DNA from: Onstottus_B arcticum
Lineage (GTDB): Bacteria; Acidobacteriota; Blastocatellia; UBA7656
Length of the DNA stretch: 64,000 bases
Direction of reading: 5' to 3'
Assembly: GCA_038040485.1 (NCBI GenBank)
Contig: JBBPIE010000002.1
Coordinates: 62,001 to 126,000, forward strand
Shown: positions 1-9,532 of the stretch, piece by piece
How positions within the stretch are numbered: the first letter of the stretch is position 1
Layout of the letters: each line of letters begins with the position of its first letter
The notes under the pieces: model-generated
Database searches by the model: none
Told to the model about the DNA's origin: nothing
Seen by the model: only the letters and a program-made list of their open reading frames with translations
Program-made: the position numbers and the translations under genes

Positions 1-1224
1 ATTGTGGATGTTGCAAACACAGCCGTTTGTTGCCGCGCCAAATCCGAACCGAGGCTTGATGACGCCGCTATCGGTCAGAGTCCAGCGGCTTATGTAGCGA
101 TACCAACTGGCTTCAAGCTCGCTGACCAGCGTCACTTCTTCCTTATTGTCGTACACCGCAACCCCGCGGAAGTTTCCGGCGTCAACGCCCGACTCCAGAA
201 TAGTTTGCGGAGCGATGGTGCACATTCGAATCCCCGGCGCCACGTCCGTTCCGGTAGCGGCAAAGTTCCCTTCATCATATTGCCAATCGCGATATGGTCC
301 GCACGCATTGCCGTTGTATTGAACGTTGAGGATGGGCGCATGAGCGCGAGTCAGCAGTCGCTTCCCTCGATAGTTTACATCCCTCAGTTCGACCGCCGAG
401 CAGCGCAACCCCGAGGAAGCCGATGGCCTTACGACAGTCAGGTTCCATATCTCGACGCCATCCCGGCTGATAGTGACATTAAACTGGCCGGCAGTGCCTC
501 GCGTAGTCGTGCCCTGACCGGCACCGGGCAGTCCGCAAACGGTCGGGCTCGCCACGGCCGCGGGCGGCGCATGGTTCGGAAACCGCACCACTTTCTTCGC
601 GATCAAGTCAACGCCGACTATCTGGTTTTCGTACTTGATCCCTTTAGGCATCAACCCGACTGTCACGGTTCGATTCACTTTGCCAACTGGAGCGTCCCCC
701 GAAACCACCGGCGGCATCGATCGATACGGCGAGAGTCCGCCGCTCCTGAGAACCGGACCCAGCTCCGGGTCTCGACCGACTATTTCAACGGCGGCGTCGA
801 ACTCAGCGCCGTCGCGATCAGGCTGGTCCACCAACGGCTCGACGCTCAAGTCTTTGCCCTCAAGGCGACCGCTGCACACAAACGCTCGGTTGTTGGTGTA
901 GTCGAATAACGTAGCCTTGAAGTCATCCTCCGGTTCATTCGCCGAAGATTCAGTCAACTGGAAGGAGATCATTCGCGACTCAGCGCCTTTGAGGAGTTGT
1001 TTCACCGTGGGGTGCTTAACGATGCGAGCCTTCACGGCGTCGATGGTCTCTTGAGTAGGACCGATCGGAGTTATCTTTATGGTGTGACCCCCCTCTTGGG
1101 GACTGGCTGGCTCGAATACAAAAGTCCTGTAAGATCCGCTTGCTTTGATTGAAACCGCCGCCGGAGAGAAGCTCCCGCAAATCAAAGCACACAAGCCAAC
1201 AAGCGCGAACAGCCTTCTTCGCAT
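1..1224 (-). CDS. secreted copper-amine-oxidase-fold-like protein (C-terminus off the window)
   Basis: An open frame of 408 codons enters the window edge without a stop, so the gene is partial. The N-terminus (about residues 1-25, MRRRLFALVGLCALICGSFS) is a signal peptide. Start at 1224 is preferred over the in-frame ATG at 1230 because GGAGG lies 8 nt before 1224 but only 2 nt before 1230. Near the visible end the pattern VTLVSELEASWYRY...W...DSG.I (about 364-388) followed by NGCVCNIHN resembles the segment of copper amine oxidases that carries the topaquinone tyrosine and the following strand. The canonical N-Y-[DE]-Y is replaced by WYRY (374-377), so quinone formation is doubtful. I infer a secreted or periplasmic relative of the amine-oxidase beta-sandwich; the function is not established. 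Confidence 0.55.
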   Translation of the reverse strand, partial: MRRRLFALVGLCALICGSFSPAAVSIKASGSYRTFVFEPASPQEGGHTIKITPIGPTQETIDAVKARIVKHPTVKQLLKGAESRMISFQLTESSANEPEDDFKATLFDYTNNRAFVCSGRLEGKDLSVEPLVDQPDRDGAEFDAAVEIVGRDPELGPVLRSGGLSPYRSMPPVVSGDAPVGKVNRTVTVGLMPKGIKYENQIVGVDLIAKKVVRFPNHAPPAAVASPTVCGLPGAGQGTTTRGTAGQFNVTISRDGVEIWNLTVVRPSASSGLRCSAVELRDVNYRGKRLLTRAHAPILNVQYNGNACGPYRDWQYDEGNFAATGTDVAPGIRMCTIAPQTILESGVDAGNFRGVAVYDNKEEVTLVSELEASWYRYISRWTLTDSGVIKPRFGFGAATNGCVCNIHN

Positions 1225-1403
1225 GATCATTTCCTCCGGGAAGACATTAATTCGGTGGTGCAACAGGGCCTAGCTCAAGAGCAGATAGGTATCATGGCGC
1301 GACCGCCGAGGTCAAGGATTCACTCGTTCGGTTGCTCTTTTTCGTTTGCTGGCGTTCGTTAGCTCGGGAGAATAACTTCGGCGCGCAGCTAGACCGCCGT
1401 GGA

Positions 1404-1432
1404 TTGACAGCATCCTCGTCCTATACTTAAAT
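1404..1432 (+). promoter_or_regulatory. weak sigma70-like promoter candidate
   Basis: TTGACA (1404-1409), a 17-nt spacer and TTAAAT (1427-1432) stand just before the small interrupted ORF and the coiled-coil gene. The -35 box is perfect and the -10 box is poor, so this is a candidate only. The rest of the 1231-1430 gap shows nothing else. Confidence 0.3.
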
Positions 1433-1598
1433 GCATCTAGTTGGGCGTATTACGATGCGCGAGAAGTTACCCGTTGACACAGATGAGATCGACGACGAAC
1501 TGGAACTCCAAGATGAGGAGCTCCAAAAACAGATTTCGTAGGGATACGACGCGTACTGGCGCGGCGAGACCAAGGACCTCGACACACTTGATAGTTGA
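1431..1598 (+). pseudogene. small acidic protein gene interrupted by an in-frame TAG
   Basis: From ATG 1431 (or 1455) the frame reads a very acidic peptide (MREKLPVDTDEIDDELELQD...) to TAG at 1539-1541. The same frame then continues without interruption as GYDAYWRGETKDLDTLDS to TGA at 1596-1598. Both halves look like one small protein (about 47 to 55 aa) because the composition is continuous and the second half has no start of its own. The simplest reading is a nonsense mutation; a natural short product ending at 1538, with the downstream similarity being chance, is the alternative. No family is recognised with certainty. The next gene begins 60 nt downstream with its own ribosome-binding site. 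Confidence 0.4.
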
Positions 1599-1658
1599 TT
1601 GCTTGACAATCCCAGCGACCCTGAGCTTACCTATGCGTAGAGACTTAGGGAGGCAAAC

Positions 1659-1943
1659 ATGAGTGATGATAGCCAAGGGATGAATACTCAACCTATGGCT
1701 GAGGCAGTCCTAGAGAGATTGCAACTGCTAGAGACCAGGCTGGAAAATAGGCTGCTGCAAACCTCGGGTGCAGCCGCTGCACAGGTAGAGCAGTTGATTG
1801 GCGGTCTGCGTGCCGAGATGAACGAGAACTTTTCTCGCGTAAGGGATGAGATCGCAATCCTCGGTGAGGATACGCTGAAGACCCGCGCCGCCCAGCGTGA
1901 GTTGTTCCGCCGTATAGAGCAGTTGGAGTCCAAGGCTTCTTGA
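1659..1943 (+). CDS. small coiled-coil protein of unknown function
   Basis: This 94-aa protein starts at an ATG preceded by AGGGAGG at good spacing. Residues about 13-92 are almost entirely helical with heptad-like leucines (VLERLQLLETRLENRLL, then VEQLIGGLRAEM and LFRRIEQLESK), so a coiled coil is likely. There is no signal peptide or membrane segment. Short proteins of this style, with a VLERL start to a coiled coil, recur in the window (compare 50349-50597). I do not recognise a functional family; a scaffold or regulatory role cannot be told from the sequence. Confidence 0.6.
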   Translation: MSDDSQGMNTQPMAEAVLERLQLLETRLENRLLQTSGAAAAQVEQLIGGLRAEMNENFSRVRDEIAILGEDTLKTRAAQRELFRRIEQLESKAS

Positions 1944-2163
1944 CGCGCTCCTCTTAGAATCAAACTTCTTCAACACCCCTCGCTCGTAGTTGGAACCCGC
2001 GTACAATTGCTTAGCGTTTGAAGACCCCAGGGAAGTTAAACTCAACCTCACTCGACCACAAAGCTAAGGAGTTGTATACCCTAGACGTGACGCCGCGCCT
2101 TCTACTACTATTGGCTGATCTGAGTTGCAACTTTATCGAGAAAGAAAGGGAGAGTGGTCGAAG

Positions 2164-2616
2164 ATGAACGAACCAACGCAGCTTGAAGAATATATACGGG
2201 AGTCACAGAAGTTCTCGCACGCAGCACACAAACTCATAGAGGATAGCAATCAGGTAAACTATTACAAGCTGGGCGAAGCGTGCAAATCGCATCAGCGCGT
2301 CACTGCAAATGCGTGCGCGTTTGCGCTGGAAGTCACTGAAACGCGGGACCGGGATCTCGCCGAAAAACATAGATCGCAGCTTAAACAATACATCAACGAG
2401 AGAACGGGTCCGCTGCCGTCGATCACGGAGGAGAAGGAGCCCAACATAGATATACACGCATTGAAACTGCTGCAGGCGAAGCCTGAGCTAGTTCGTCAGT
2501 TCGAACAGACACCCGATCTGGAGATCTGTCTAGCTGAGTTGGCCAGCACGCTCGAGAAGTGGTACGCGCTTTACAGAAAACTTTACAGCTTTGTCTTCAC
2601 CTATGGCCTTCCATAG
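2164..2616 (+). CDS. hypothetical alpha-helical protein
   Basis: A 150-aa frame starting MNEPTQLEEYIRESQKF; the upstream in-frame codon at 2125 has no ribosome-binding site, whereas GGGAGAG precedes 2164. The protein is charged, helical, and lacks a signal peptide, membrane segment or recognisable motif. Aromatic residues cluster at the C-terminus (KWYALYRKLYSFVFTYG). The codon pattern looks coding and no better frame overlaps it, but I cannot assign a family. It stands alone between the coiled-coil gene and the lysS promoter. The 1944-2163 stretch before it shows no gene. Confidence 0.45.
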   Translation: MNEPTQLEEYIRESQKFSHAAHKLIEDSNQVNYYKLGEACKSHQRVTANACAFALEVTETRDRDLAEKHRSQLKQYINERTGPLPSITEEKEPNIDIHALKLLQAKPELVRQFEQTPDLEICLAELASTLEKWYALYRKLYSFVFTYGLP

Positions 2617-2840
2617 CCGCGCCTACGAAGTCGTTCCGTACGAGCTTGGCCGTCGTGGCACGAAGCCGAGCCCGAGCCAACGTAGTTTTACGAAGTGAAA
2701 GGCGCGCCACATAACTCGACTGATATCGTTGGGGCAAGCCGTATTATGGAGCGCTGCGTGGGTTCATTCACTCCTGCTGGCCGAAATGAATATTGAGACA
2801 TTCCAGCTCCTTCTACCTGCAAACAAAACAACACCGTGCG
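2617..2840. other. intergenic stretch with no recognised feature
   Basis: Between the hypothetical helical protein and the lysS promoter I see no convincing open frame, RNA fold or repeat. It ends at the lysS -35 box. Confidence 0.4.
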
Positions 2841-2870
2841 TTGACACTCTTCAAACGGCATTCCTATAAT
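2841..2870 (+). promoter_or_regulatory. strong sigma70-type promoter for lysS
   Basis: Perfect TTGACA (2841-2846) and perfect TATAAT (2865-2870) separated by 18 nt, 32 nt before the lysS start. This is the best-matching housekeeping promoter in the window and probably drives lysS and perhaps the lol genes behind it. Confidence 0.75.
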
Positions 2871-2902
2871 CGCATCCTCTGAACGAACGCAACGGAGAGT
2901 TG

Positions 2903-4510
<1,608 letters not shown>

Positions 4511-4625
4511 GAGCCGCCATTCGCTGATTGCACTTTGCTTTGCGCTTTGCGCTTTGCCCTTAGCGCTTGGCTCTTTGCGCTTTGCCCTTAGCGCTTGGCT
4601 CTTTGCGCTTCGCCCTTAGCTCACG

Positions 4626-5873
4626 ATGCCTTACGAACTCTTCATTGCCCTCCGCTATCTGCGCGCCAGACGAAAGCAGGTGATGATCTCGGTTATTACG
4701 GTCATCGCTATTTCGGCAGTGGCCGCGGGAGTGGCGTCGCTGATCATCGTGCTCGGGATGATGACCGGCTTCAGGCAGGAGTTTCAAACCAAGATTCTTT
4801 CCGGCACAGCGCACCTCAACCTCACTCACAAGAGCCGCCGTCCTATCGAGAACTATCACGAACTCGTCGCAAAGCTTCTAGCGGTGCCACACATCCGCGC
4901 GGCTTCGGCAACGCTTTATCAGAGAGTGCTGATCCAGGGGCAGAAGGACACCACTGGCGCCATTCTGAAAGGCGTCGATATGAGCGCGCCTCCCGAAGCG
5001 AACGAAGTGTTTCAGTTCACCGTCGAAGGCAACGCCCGATCGCTCGCCGAACCTGAAATCGACCCGGACACCGAGGCTAAGGTCGATCAAATCGTGCTCG
5101 GCCGCGAGCTGGCGGAAACGATTGGTCTGAAGGTCGGCGATGTCGCGACGATTATTTCGCCGGAAGGACATCTGACGCCGGTCGGGCTCGCGCCGCGGTA
5201 TCGGGACTTCAAGGTTGCGGGTATCTTCGCATCAGGTTTGAGCGACTACGACGAGACGTGGGCGTACATTTCGCTCGACGCGGCGCAGCGGCTTTCGGGC
5301 GCCGACGATGTAGCCGAAGTGATCCAGATGAAAGTGGACAACGTCGACGCGGTAAAGCAGATCGGCCGCGACGTTCTCGCTCGAGTGGGCGATGACTTTG
5401 ACGTGCAGGATTGGCAGCAACTAAACGCGCCGATCTACAGCGCTTTGAGCTACGAGAAGTATCTGTCGGGCATCGCGCTGTTGATCGTCATCGGCATCGC
5501 CGCACTCAACATCATCACCGTGCTGATCATGATCGTGATGGAAAAGCACCGCGACATAGCGATCCTGAAGTCGATGGGCGCGACCAACCGCAGCGTCATG
5601 TACTTGTTCATGATCCAGGGGTTGTTGATAGGCGTCGTAGGAATGGCAGTTGGTGTCCTGGCCGGCGCGAGCTTCTGTTATTTTGCGAACGCACACCGGT
5701 GGATCAAGCTTCCCTCCGGCGCGTACGCTCTCGACTACTTGCCGTTTCACCCAAGCGCGCCGGACATAGTTCTGGTTGCCTTTGTGACGATCGTGATCAG
5801 CTTTCTCTCGACTGTTTATCCAGCCTGGAGCGCCGCGCGGCTCGATCCGGTGGAGGCGCTGCGTTATGAATAA
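4626..5873 (+). CDS. lolC: lipoprotein-releasing ABC transporter permease, LolC/LolE family
   Basis: This 415-aa inner-membrane protein is the permease that, with LolD, extracts outer-membrane lipoproteins from the inner membrane. It opens with the family-typical YELFIALRYLRARRKQ before the first membrane helix (about 22-47). A large periplasmic domain follows (about 48-275), then three helices in the FtsX region, including the diagnostic EKHRDIAILKSMGAT (about 307-321). Length matches LolC/E (about 400 aa). The stop overlaps the start of the ATPase gene by 8 nt, so the pair is co-translated. A single permease gene suggests a homodimeric LolC/E-type (LolF-like) complex; I cannot tell C from E, so the symbol is nominal. 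Confidence 0.85.
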   Translation: MPYELFIALRYLRARRKQVMISVITVIAISAVAAGVASLIIVLGMMTGFRQEFQTKILSGTAHLNLTHKSRRPIENYHELVAKLLAVPHIRAASATLYQRVLIQGQKDTTGAILKGVDMSAPPEANEVFQFTVEGNARSLAEPEIDPDTEAKVDQIVLGRELAETIGLKVGDVATIISPEGHLTPVGLAPRYRDFKVAGIFASGLSDYDETWAYISLDAAQRLSGADDVAEVIQMKVDNVDAVKQIGRDVLARVGDDFDVQDWQQLNAPIYSALSYEKYLSGIALLIVIGIAALNIITVLIMIVMEKHRDIAILKSMGATNRSVMYLFMIQGLLIGVVGMAVGVLAGASFCYFANAHRWIKLPSGAYALDYLPFHPSAPDIVLVAFVTIVISFLSTVYPAWSAARLDPVEALRYE

Positions 5874-6633
5874 CACGATCAACGCCGCGGAGAACCAAGG
5901 ACGCGTAGACGCGTCGCCCACGTTACCGGTGTCCGCTTCGCCGCGTCGCTCTGAAACCGGCCCGCTTGTAGTCGCCGAACGTCTGGGAAAGTCCTACGAA
6001 TCGGGCGGAAACCGAGTCGTGGTGTTCGAGGATTTGAGTCTCGAGATACGAGAGGGCGAGATGGTTGCGGTAGTCGGGCCATCGGGCGCTGGAAAATCAA
6101 CTCTGTTACATCTATTAGGAGGATTGGATCGGCCGAGTGCGGGCAGCGTAAAAGTCGCTACGTTTGACATCTTCAAACTTGCTGATGTAGACTTGGCGCG
6201 GTTTCGGAACCGGGAGATTGGTTTCATCTTCCAATTCCATCACCTGCTGCCCGAGTTCACTGCACTTGAAAACGCGATGATGCCGCTGCTGATCAGCCGG
6301 ATGCCGCACAGTCCGGCAACGGAGCGGGCCACGGACGTGCTTCGAAGCGTCGGTCTTGAAAACCGGTCGACGCATCGGCCGGGTGAGTTGTCCGGCGGCG
6401 AGCAAGCGCGAGTGGCGCTTGCACGTGCGCTTGCCGGGCGGCCCCGACTGCTGCTGGCCGACGAGCCCACGGGTGATCTCGACAGCAAGACGAGTGAAAG
6501 CATTCATAGCCTTCTCAAGGAGATCCACGCGTTGCACAACCTGACATCGGTAATCGTCACTCACAACGAACGCCTGGCTTCGATCTGCGACCGCGTGCTG
6601 CACCTTGAGGATGGACAACTGCGAAACGGATGA
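5866..6633 (+). CDS. lolD: lipoprotein-releasing ABC transporter ATP-binding protein
   Basis: A 255-aa ABC ATPase with Walker A GPSGAGKST (about 71-79), Q-loop IFQFHHLLPEF, signature LSGGEQARVALARAL and Walker B LLLADEPTGDLDS. The LLPEF segment after the Q-loop and the overall size fit the LolD/MacB branch, and its position overlapping a LolC/E permease supports LolD. GGAGG sits 8 nt before the ATG inside the permease gene. The N-terminal 30 residues (NNTINAAENQGRVDASP...) extend beyond typical LolD and look unstructured. It powers transfer of lipoproteins to LolA at the inner membrane. Confidence 0.88.
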   Translation: MNNTINAAENQGRVDASPTLPVSASPRRSETGPLVVAERLGKSYESGGNRVVVFEDLSLEIREGEMVAVVGPSGAGKSTLLHLLGGLDRPSAGSVKVATFDIFKLADVDLARFRNREIGFIFQFHHLLPEFTALENAMMPLLISRMPHSPATERATDVLRSVGLENRSTHRPGELSGGEQARVALARALAGRPRLLLADEPTGDLDSKTSESIHSLLKEIHALHNLTSVIVTHNERLASICDRVLHLEDGQLRNG

Positions 6634-6638
6634 TTGCA

Positions 6639-6751
6639 ATTTTGGATTTTAGATTTTGGATTTTAGATTAGCGGAGGCGGCTTGATTCGAATGGCGCACA
6701 CAAGTAGCTCCGCGATCTACAATCCAAAATCCAAAATCTAAAATCCAAAAT
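6639..6751. repeat. inverted heptanucleotide array (locus B, 4+4 units)
   Basis: Left arm 6639-6666 is four alternating 7-mers (ATTTTGG, ATTTTAG). The right arm 6724-6751 is four complementary 7-mers (CCAAAAT, CCAAAAT, CTAAAAT, CCAAAAT). The intervening 57 nt are GC-rich and themselves contain a short inverted pair (GCGGAG near 6671, CTCCGC near 6707), so one nested hairpin can form. It starts 5 nt after the lolD stop and ends 12 nt before the clpC start. Confidence 0.88.
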
Positions 6752-6763
6752 CTGAGAGCGTAT

Positions 6764-9202
6764 ATGTTCGAACGTTACACCGAGAAGGCTCGCCGCGTTA
6801 TCTTCTTCGCAAGGTATGAAGCAAGCCAGTTCGGCGCCCAGGCAATCGAATCCGAACATATCCTCCTCGGCCTTCTTCGCGAAGACAAACAGCTCACGCA
6901 GAAGTTCTTCCGCACTCCACACTCGACCGTCGAATCAATCCGAAAAGAGATAGAAGGACGCACTCCGCTGCGCGACAAAGTGTCGGCGTCCGTGGACCTG
7001 CCGCTGTCGTCGAGCGCGAAGCGCGTTTTGAGCTACGCAGCCGATGAGAGCGAGCGGCTTCAGCATCGCCACATCGGAACTGAACACTTGCTGCTTGGAA
7101 TCCTTCGCGAAGAAAAATCCCCGGCCTGTGAAATCCTTTACGAACGCGGACTCCGGCTGAGCCAGATACGCGACGACCTTACGCGAGGCCAGCAGAATGA
7201 TCGCTCTTCGTCGCAGAAGAAAGACGCGCCGCACCTGGCCGAGTTCAGTCGCGATCTGACCGAGGCGGCAGGAAACGACCAACTCGACCCGCTGATTGGC
7301 CGCGAAAGTGAGATCGAGCGGCTCATCCAGATACTGTGCCGCAGGACGAAGAACAACCCGGTCTTGATCGGCGAGCCGGGCGTCGGCAAAACGGCCATCG
7401 TTGAAGGCCTCGCCCAGCGAATCGTGGCCGGCGAAGTTCCCCCGTTCCTGCGCGACAAACGAATCCTTGCGCTCGACCTGTCGCTGGTAGTGGCAGGCAC
7501 AAAGTATCGCGGCCAGTTTGAAGAACGGCTGAAGACGATTATGCGCGAGTTGATCGACAACCCGCACTACATCATCTTTATCGACGAGCTGCACACCCTC
7601 GTGGGCGCAGGATCCGCGGAAGGCTCGCTTGATGCGGCTAACATCCTGAAGCCTGCGCTTTCCCGGGGCGAGATCCAGTGCGTAGGCGCGACCACGCCGG
7701 CCGAGTTTCGAAAGACGATCGAAAAGGACCGCTCGCTCGAGCGTCGCTTCCAGGCCATCAAGGTCCCGCCTCCGAGCGAGGAGGAGACGATCAAGATTCT
7801 GGAAGGCATCAAAGACCGATACGAGCTGTTTCATCAGATTCGCTACACCGACGACGCGATTGAGACCGCTGTCTATCAATCGCATCGATACATTCCGGAT
7901 CGGTTCCTTCCCGACAAGGCGATCGACATCGTCGACGAAGCCGGCGCCCGCGTTAAGCTCCGCGAAGCTCACCTTCCAGCCGAGATACTCGATTGCCAGC
8001 GCAAGCTTCGAAGACACACGGCGAACTTTGAACGCGCGACAGCCGAACGCGACTTCGAGCGCGCGAAGATCTTCAAGCAAAAGGAACAGGAGGAGCTTGA
8101 CCGGCTCACGACGCTTCGCGAGTCACACAACCTTGTCGCCGAGCACTTCCCCAACGTCACCAAGGACGACATCGAAGACGTCATCTCGCGTTGGACCGGC
8201 ATACCGATCACCTCAATCAAGGAAGAAGAAACAACAAAGCTGCTCCGCATTGAAGACGAGCTTCACAAGCGCATCATCAATCAAGACCGTGCAATTTCAG
8301 CTTTGTCGCGAGCGATTCGCCGCAGCCGCGCAGGGCTCAAGAACCCGAATCGACCCGTTGGCTCGTTCCTGTTTCTCGGACCAACCGGCGTTGGCAAGAC
8401 CGAAGTCGCGCGGTCGCTTGCAGACTTCTTGTTCGGCTCCGAGCGCGCCCTGATTCGCTTCGATATGTCCGAGTACATGGAGAAGCACTCGGTGTCGAAG
8501 CTGATCGGCAGCCCGCCGGGCTACGTCGGACACGAAGAGGGCGGGCAGATGACCGAAAAGATCAAGCGCAATCCATACTCGGTCCTGCTGCTGGACGAAG
8601 TGGAAAAGGCGCACCCAGATCTGTTCAACATCCTGCTTCAGGTCCTTGAAGACGGCACGCTGACTGACTCGCTCGGCAATTCGGTTGATTTCAAGAACAC
8701 GATCCTTATTATGACTTCGAACATCGGCGCCCGGTTCATCCAGAAGCGAGGTCATATGGGCTTCCAGGCGTCTTCGCGCACCCAGCAAGCGACGGTCGAG
8801 GAAGGCGTGATGCAAGCGGTCAAGCAAACGTTCAATCCAGAGTTCGTTAACCGGCTGGACGAGATCATCGTGTTCGAGCCGCTCACCGACGCCGATCTTT
8901 TCGAGATCGTAGGGCTGCTTATCGCTCAACTGAACCGAACGCTGATCCGCCGAAAGCTTCAAGTGCAAATGACCGCTGATGCGAAGCACTGGATCGTCGA
9001 GAAGACCTGCACCGACCGAACGTACGGGGCGCGTCCGCTGCGGCGCGCGTTGCAAAAACACGTCGAGGATCCCTTGTCCGATGCCCTCATCGGCGGGCGT
9101 TTCACCGAGGCGTCCATCGTTGAAGTCTATTTAGAGGGCGAGTCGCTTCAGTACCGTCCGGTCGAGCTCGAGGAAATGAGCGAGCCGGTTCTTGTGCAGT
9201 AA
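6764..9202 (+). CDS. clpC: ATP-dependent Clp protease ATP-binding subunit ClpC
   Basis: A Hsp100 AAA+ unfoldase (812 aa) that feeds substrates to ClpP in the cytoplasm. A double Clp-N domain (about 1-145, FERYTEKARRVIFFARYEA) is followed by AAA domain 1 with Walker A GEPGVGKTA (203-211). A UVR-like middle segment (DFERAKIFKQKEQEELDRL) and AAA domain 2 with Walker A GPTGVGKTE (about 539-547) come next, then the D2-small domain. A MGF loop after the second AAA core (near residue 665) corresponds to the [LIV]GF ClpP-docking loop. The middle domain identifies ClpC rather than ClpA. The start codon lies right after repeat locus B, with GAGAG 5-10 nt upstream as the only ribosome-binding candidate. 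Confidence 0.93.
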   Translation: MFERYTEKARRVIFFARYEASQFGAQAIESEHILLGLLREDKQLTQKFFRTPHSTVESIRKEIEGRTPLRDKVSASVDLPLSSSAKRVLSYAADESERLQHRHIGTEHLLLGILREEKSPACEILYERGLRLSQIRDDLTRGQQNDRSSSQKKDAPHLAEFSRDLTEAAGNDQLDPLIGRESEIERLIQILCRRTKNNPVLIGEPGVGKTAIVEGLAQRIVAGEVPPFLRDKRILALDLSLVVAGTKYRGQFEERLKTIMRELIDNPHYIIFIDELHTLVGAGSAEGSLDAANILKPALSRGEIQCVGATTPAEFRKTIEKDRSLERRFQAIKVPPPSEEETIKILEGIKDRYELFHQIRYTDDAIETAVYQSHRYIPDRFLPDKAIDIVDEAGARVKLREAHLPAEILDCQRKLRRHTANFERATAERDFERAKIFKQKEQEELDRLTTLRESHNLVAEHFPNVTKDDIEDVISRWTGIPITSIKEEETTKLLRIEDELHKRIINQDRAISALSRAIRRSRAGLKNPNRPVGSFLFLGPTGVGKTEVARSLADFLFGSERALIRFDMSEYMEKHSVSKLIGSPPGYVGHEEGGQMTEKIKRNPYSVLLLDEVEKAHPDLFNILLQVLEDGTLTDSLGNSVDFKNTILIMTSNIGARFIQKRGHMGFQASSRTQQATVEEGVMQAVKQTFNPEFVNRLDEIIVFEPLTDADLFEIVGLLIAQLNRTLIRRKLQVQMTADAKHWIVEKTCTDRTYGARPLRRALQKHVEDPLSDALIGGRFTEASIVEVYLEGESLQYRPVELEEMSEPVLVQ

Positions 9203-9243
9203 GCACCTCCCCGCACCCTCATGTCCTTCGGATGACCGAAGCA

Positions 9244-9278
9244 AATTCCGAAATCCTAAATCGAAAATCTCAAATTCC
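9244..9278. repeat. degenerate heptanucleotide repeat (locus E)
   Basis: About five diverged 7-mers of the CAAAATC type (GAAATCC, TAAATCG, AAAATCT, CAAATTC) lie between clpC and bamA. No inverted partner is visible, so this looks like a decayed half array of the family seen at loci B and D. Confidence 0.55.
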
Positions 9279-9284
9279 CCGGGT

Positions 9285-9313
9285 TTGGCTTGCCCCACCA
9301 CTTTTGTTACAAT
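9285..9313 (+). promoter_or_regulatory. promoter candidate for bamA
   Basis: TTGGCT (9285-9290), a 17-nt spacer and TACAAT (9308-9313) lie about 220 nt before the bamA start, directly after the degenerate heptad repeat. The long leader between it and bamA (9320-9532) shows no gene that I can support. Confidence 0.5.
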
Positions 9314-9532
9314 AACCCGTCAAACTTGCGTTCTACTTTTGGTGAGGACGATACGGCCGGCTTTCAAGCCTTGGCGCTGCGCTCAACGAGGGGTCAGCAA
9401 TGAGTTTAGTCAGCGCGTGCCTAACGCCGCAGTTACCGGAAATGGAGCAACCTTTCGGTCGACTAGCTTGCGGGCGCGAGCCGGGTGAGTTCAGAACAGC
9501 CTCGGGATTTCCAGGGAGTGTGCAACCCAGTT

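Noticed and set aside
4..909. Long plus-strand frame at the window start
   Set aside because: It is the antisense of the secreted amine-oxidase-like gene, which has a signal peptide, ribosome-binding site and family-like pattern.
6667..6723. A tRNA-like segment (GATTCGAATGG) between lolD and clpC
   Set aside because: No acceptor, D or anticodon stem can be formed; it is the spacer of repeat locus B. No tRNA was found anywhere in the window.
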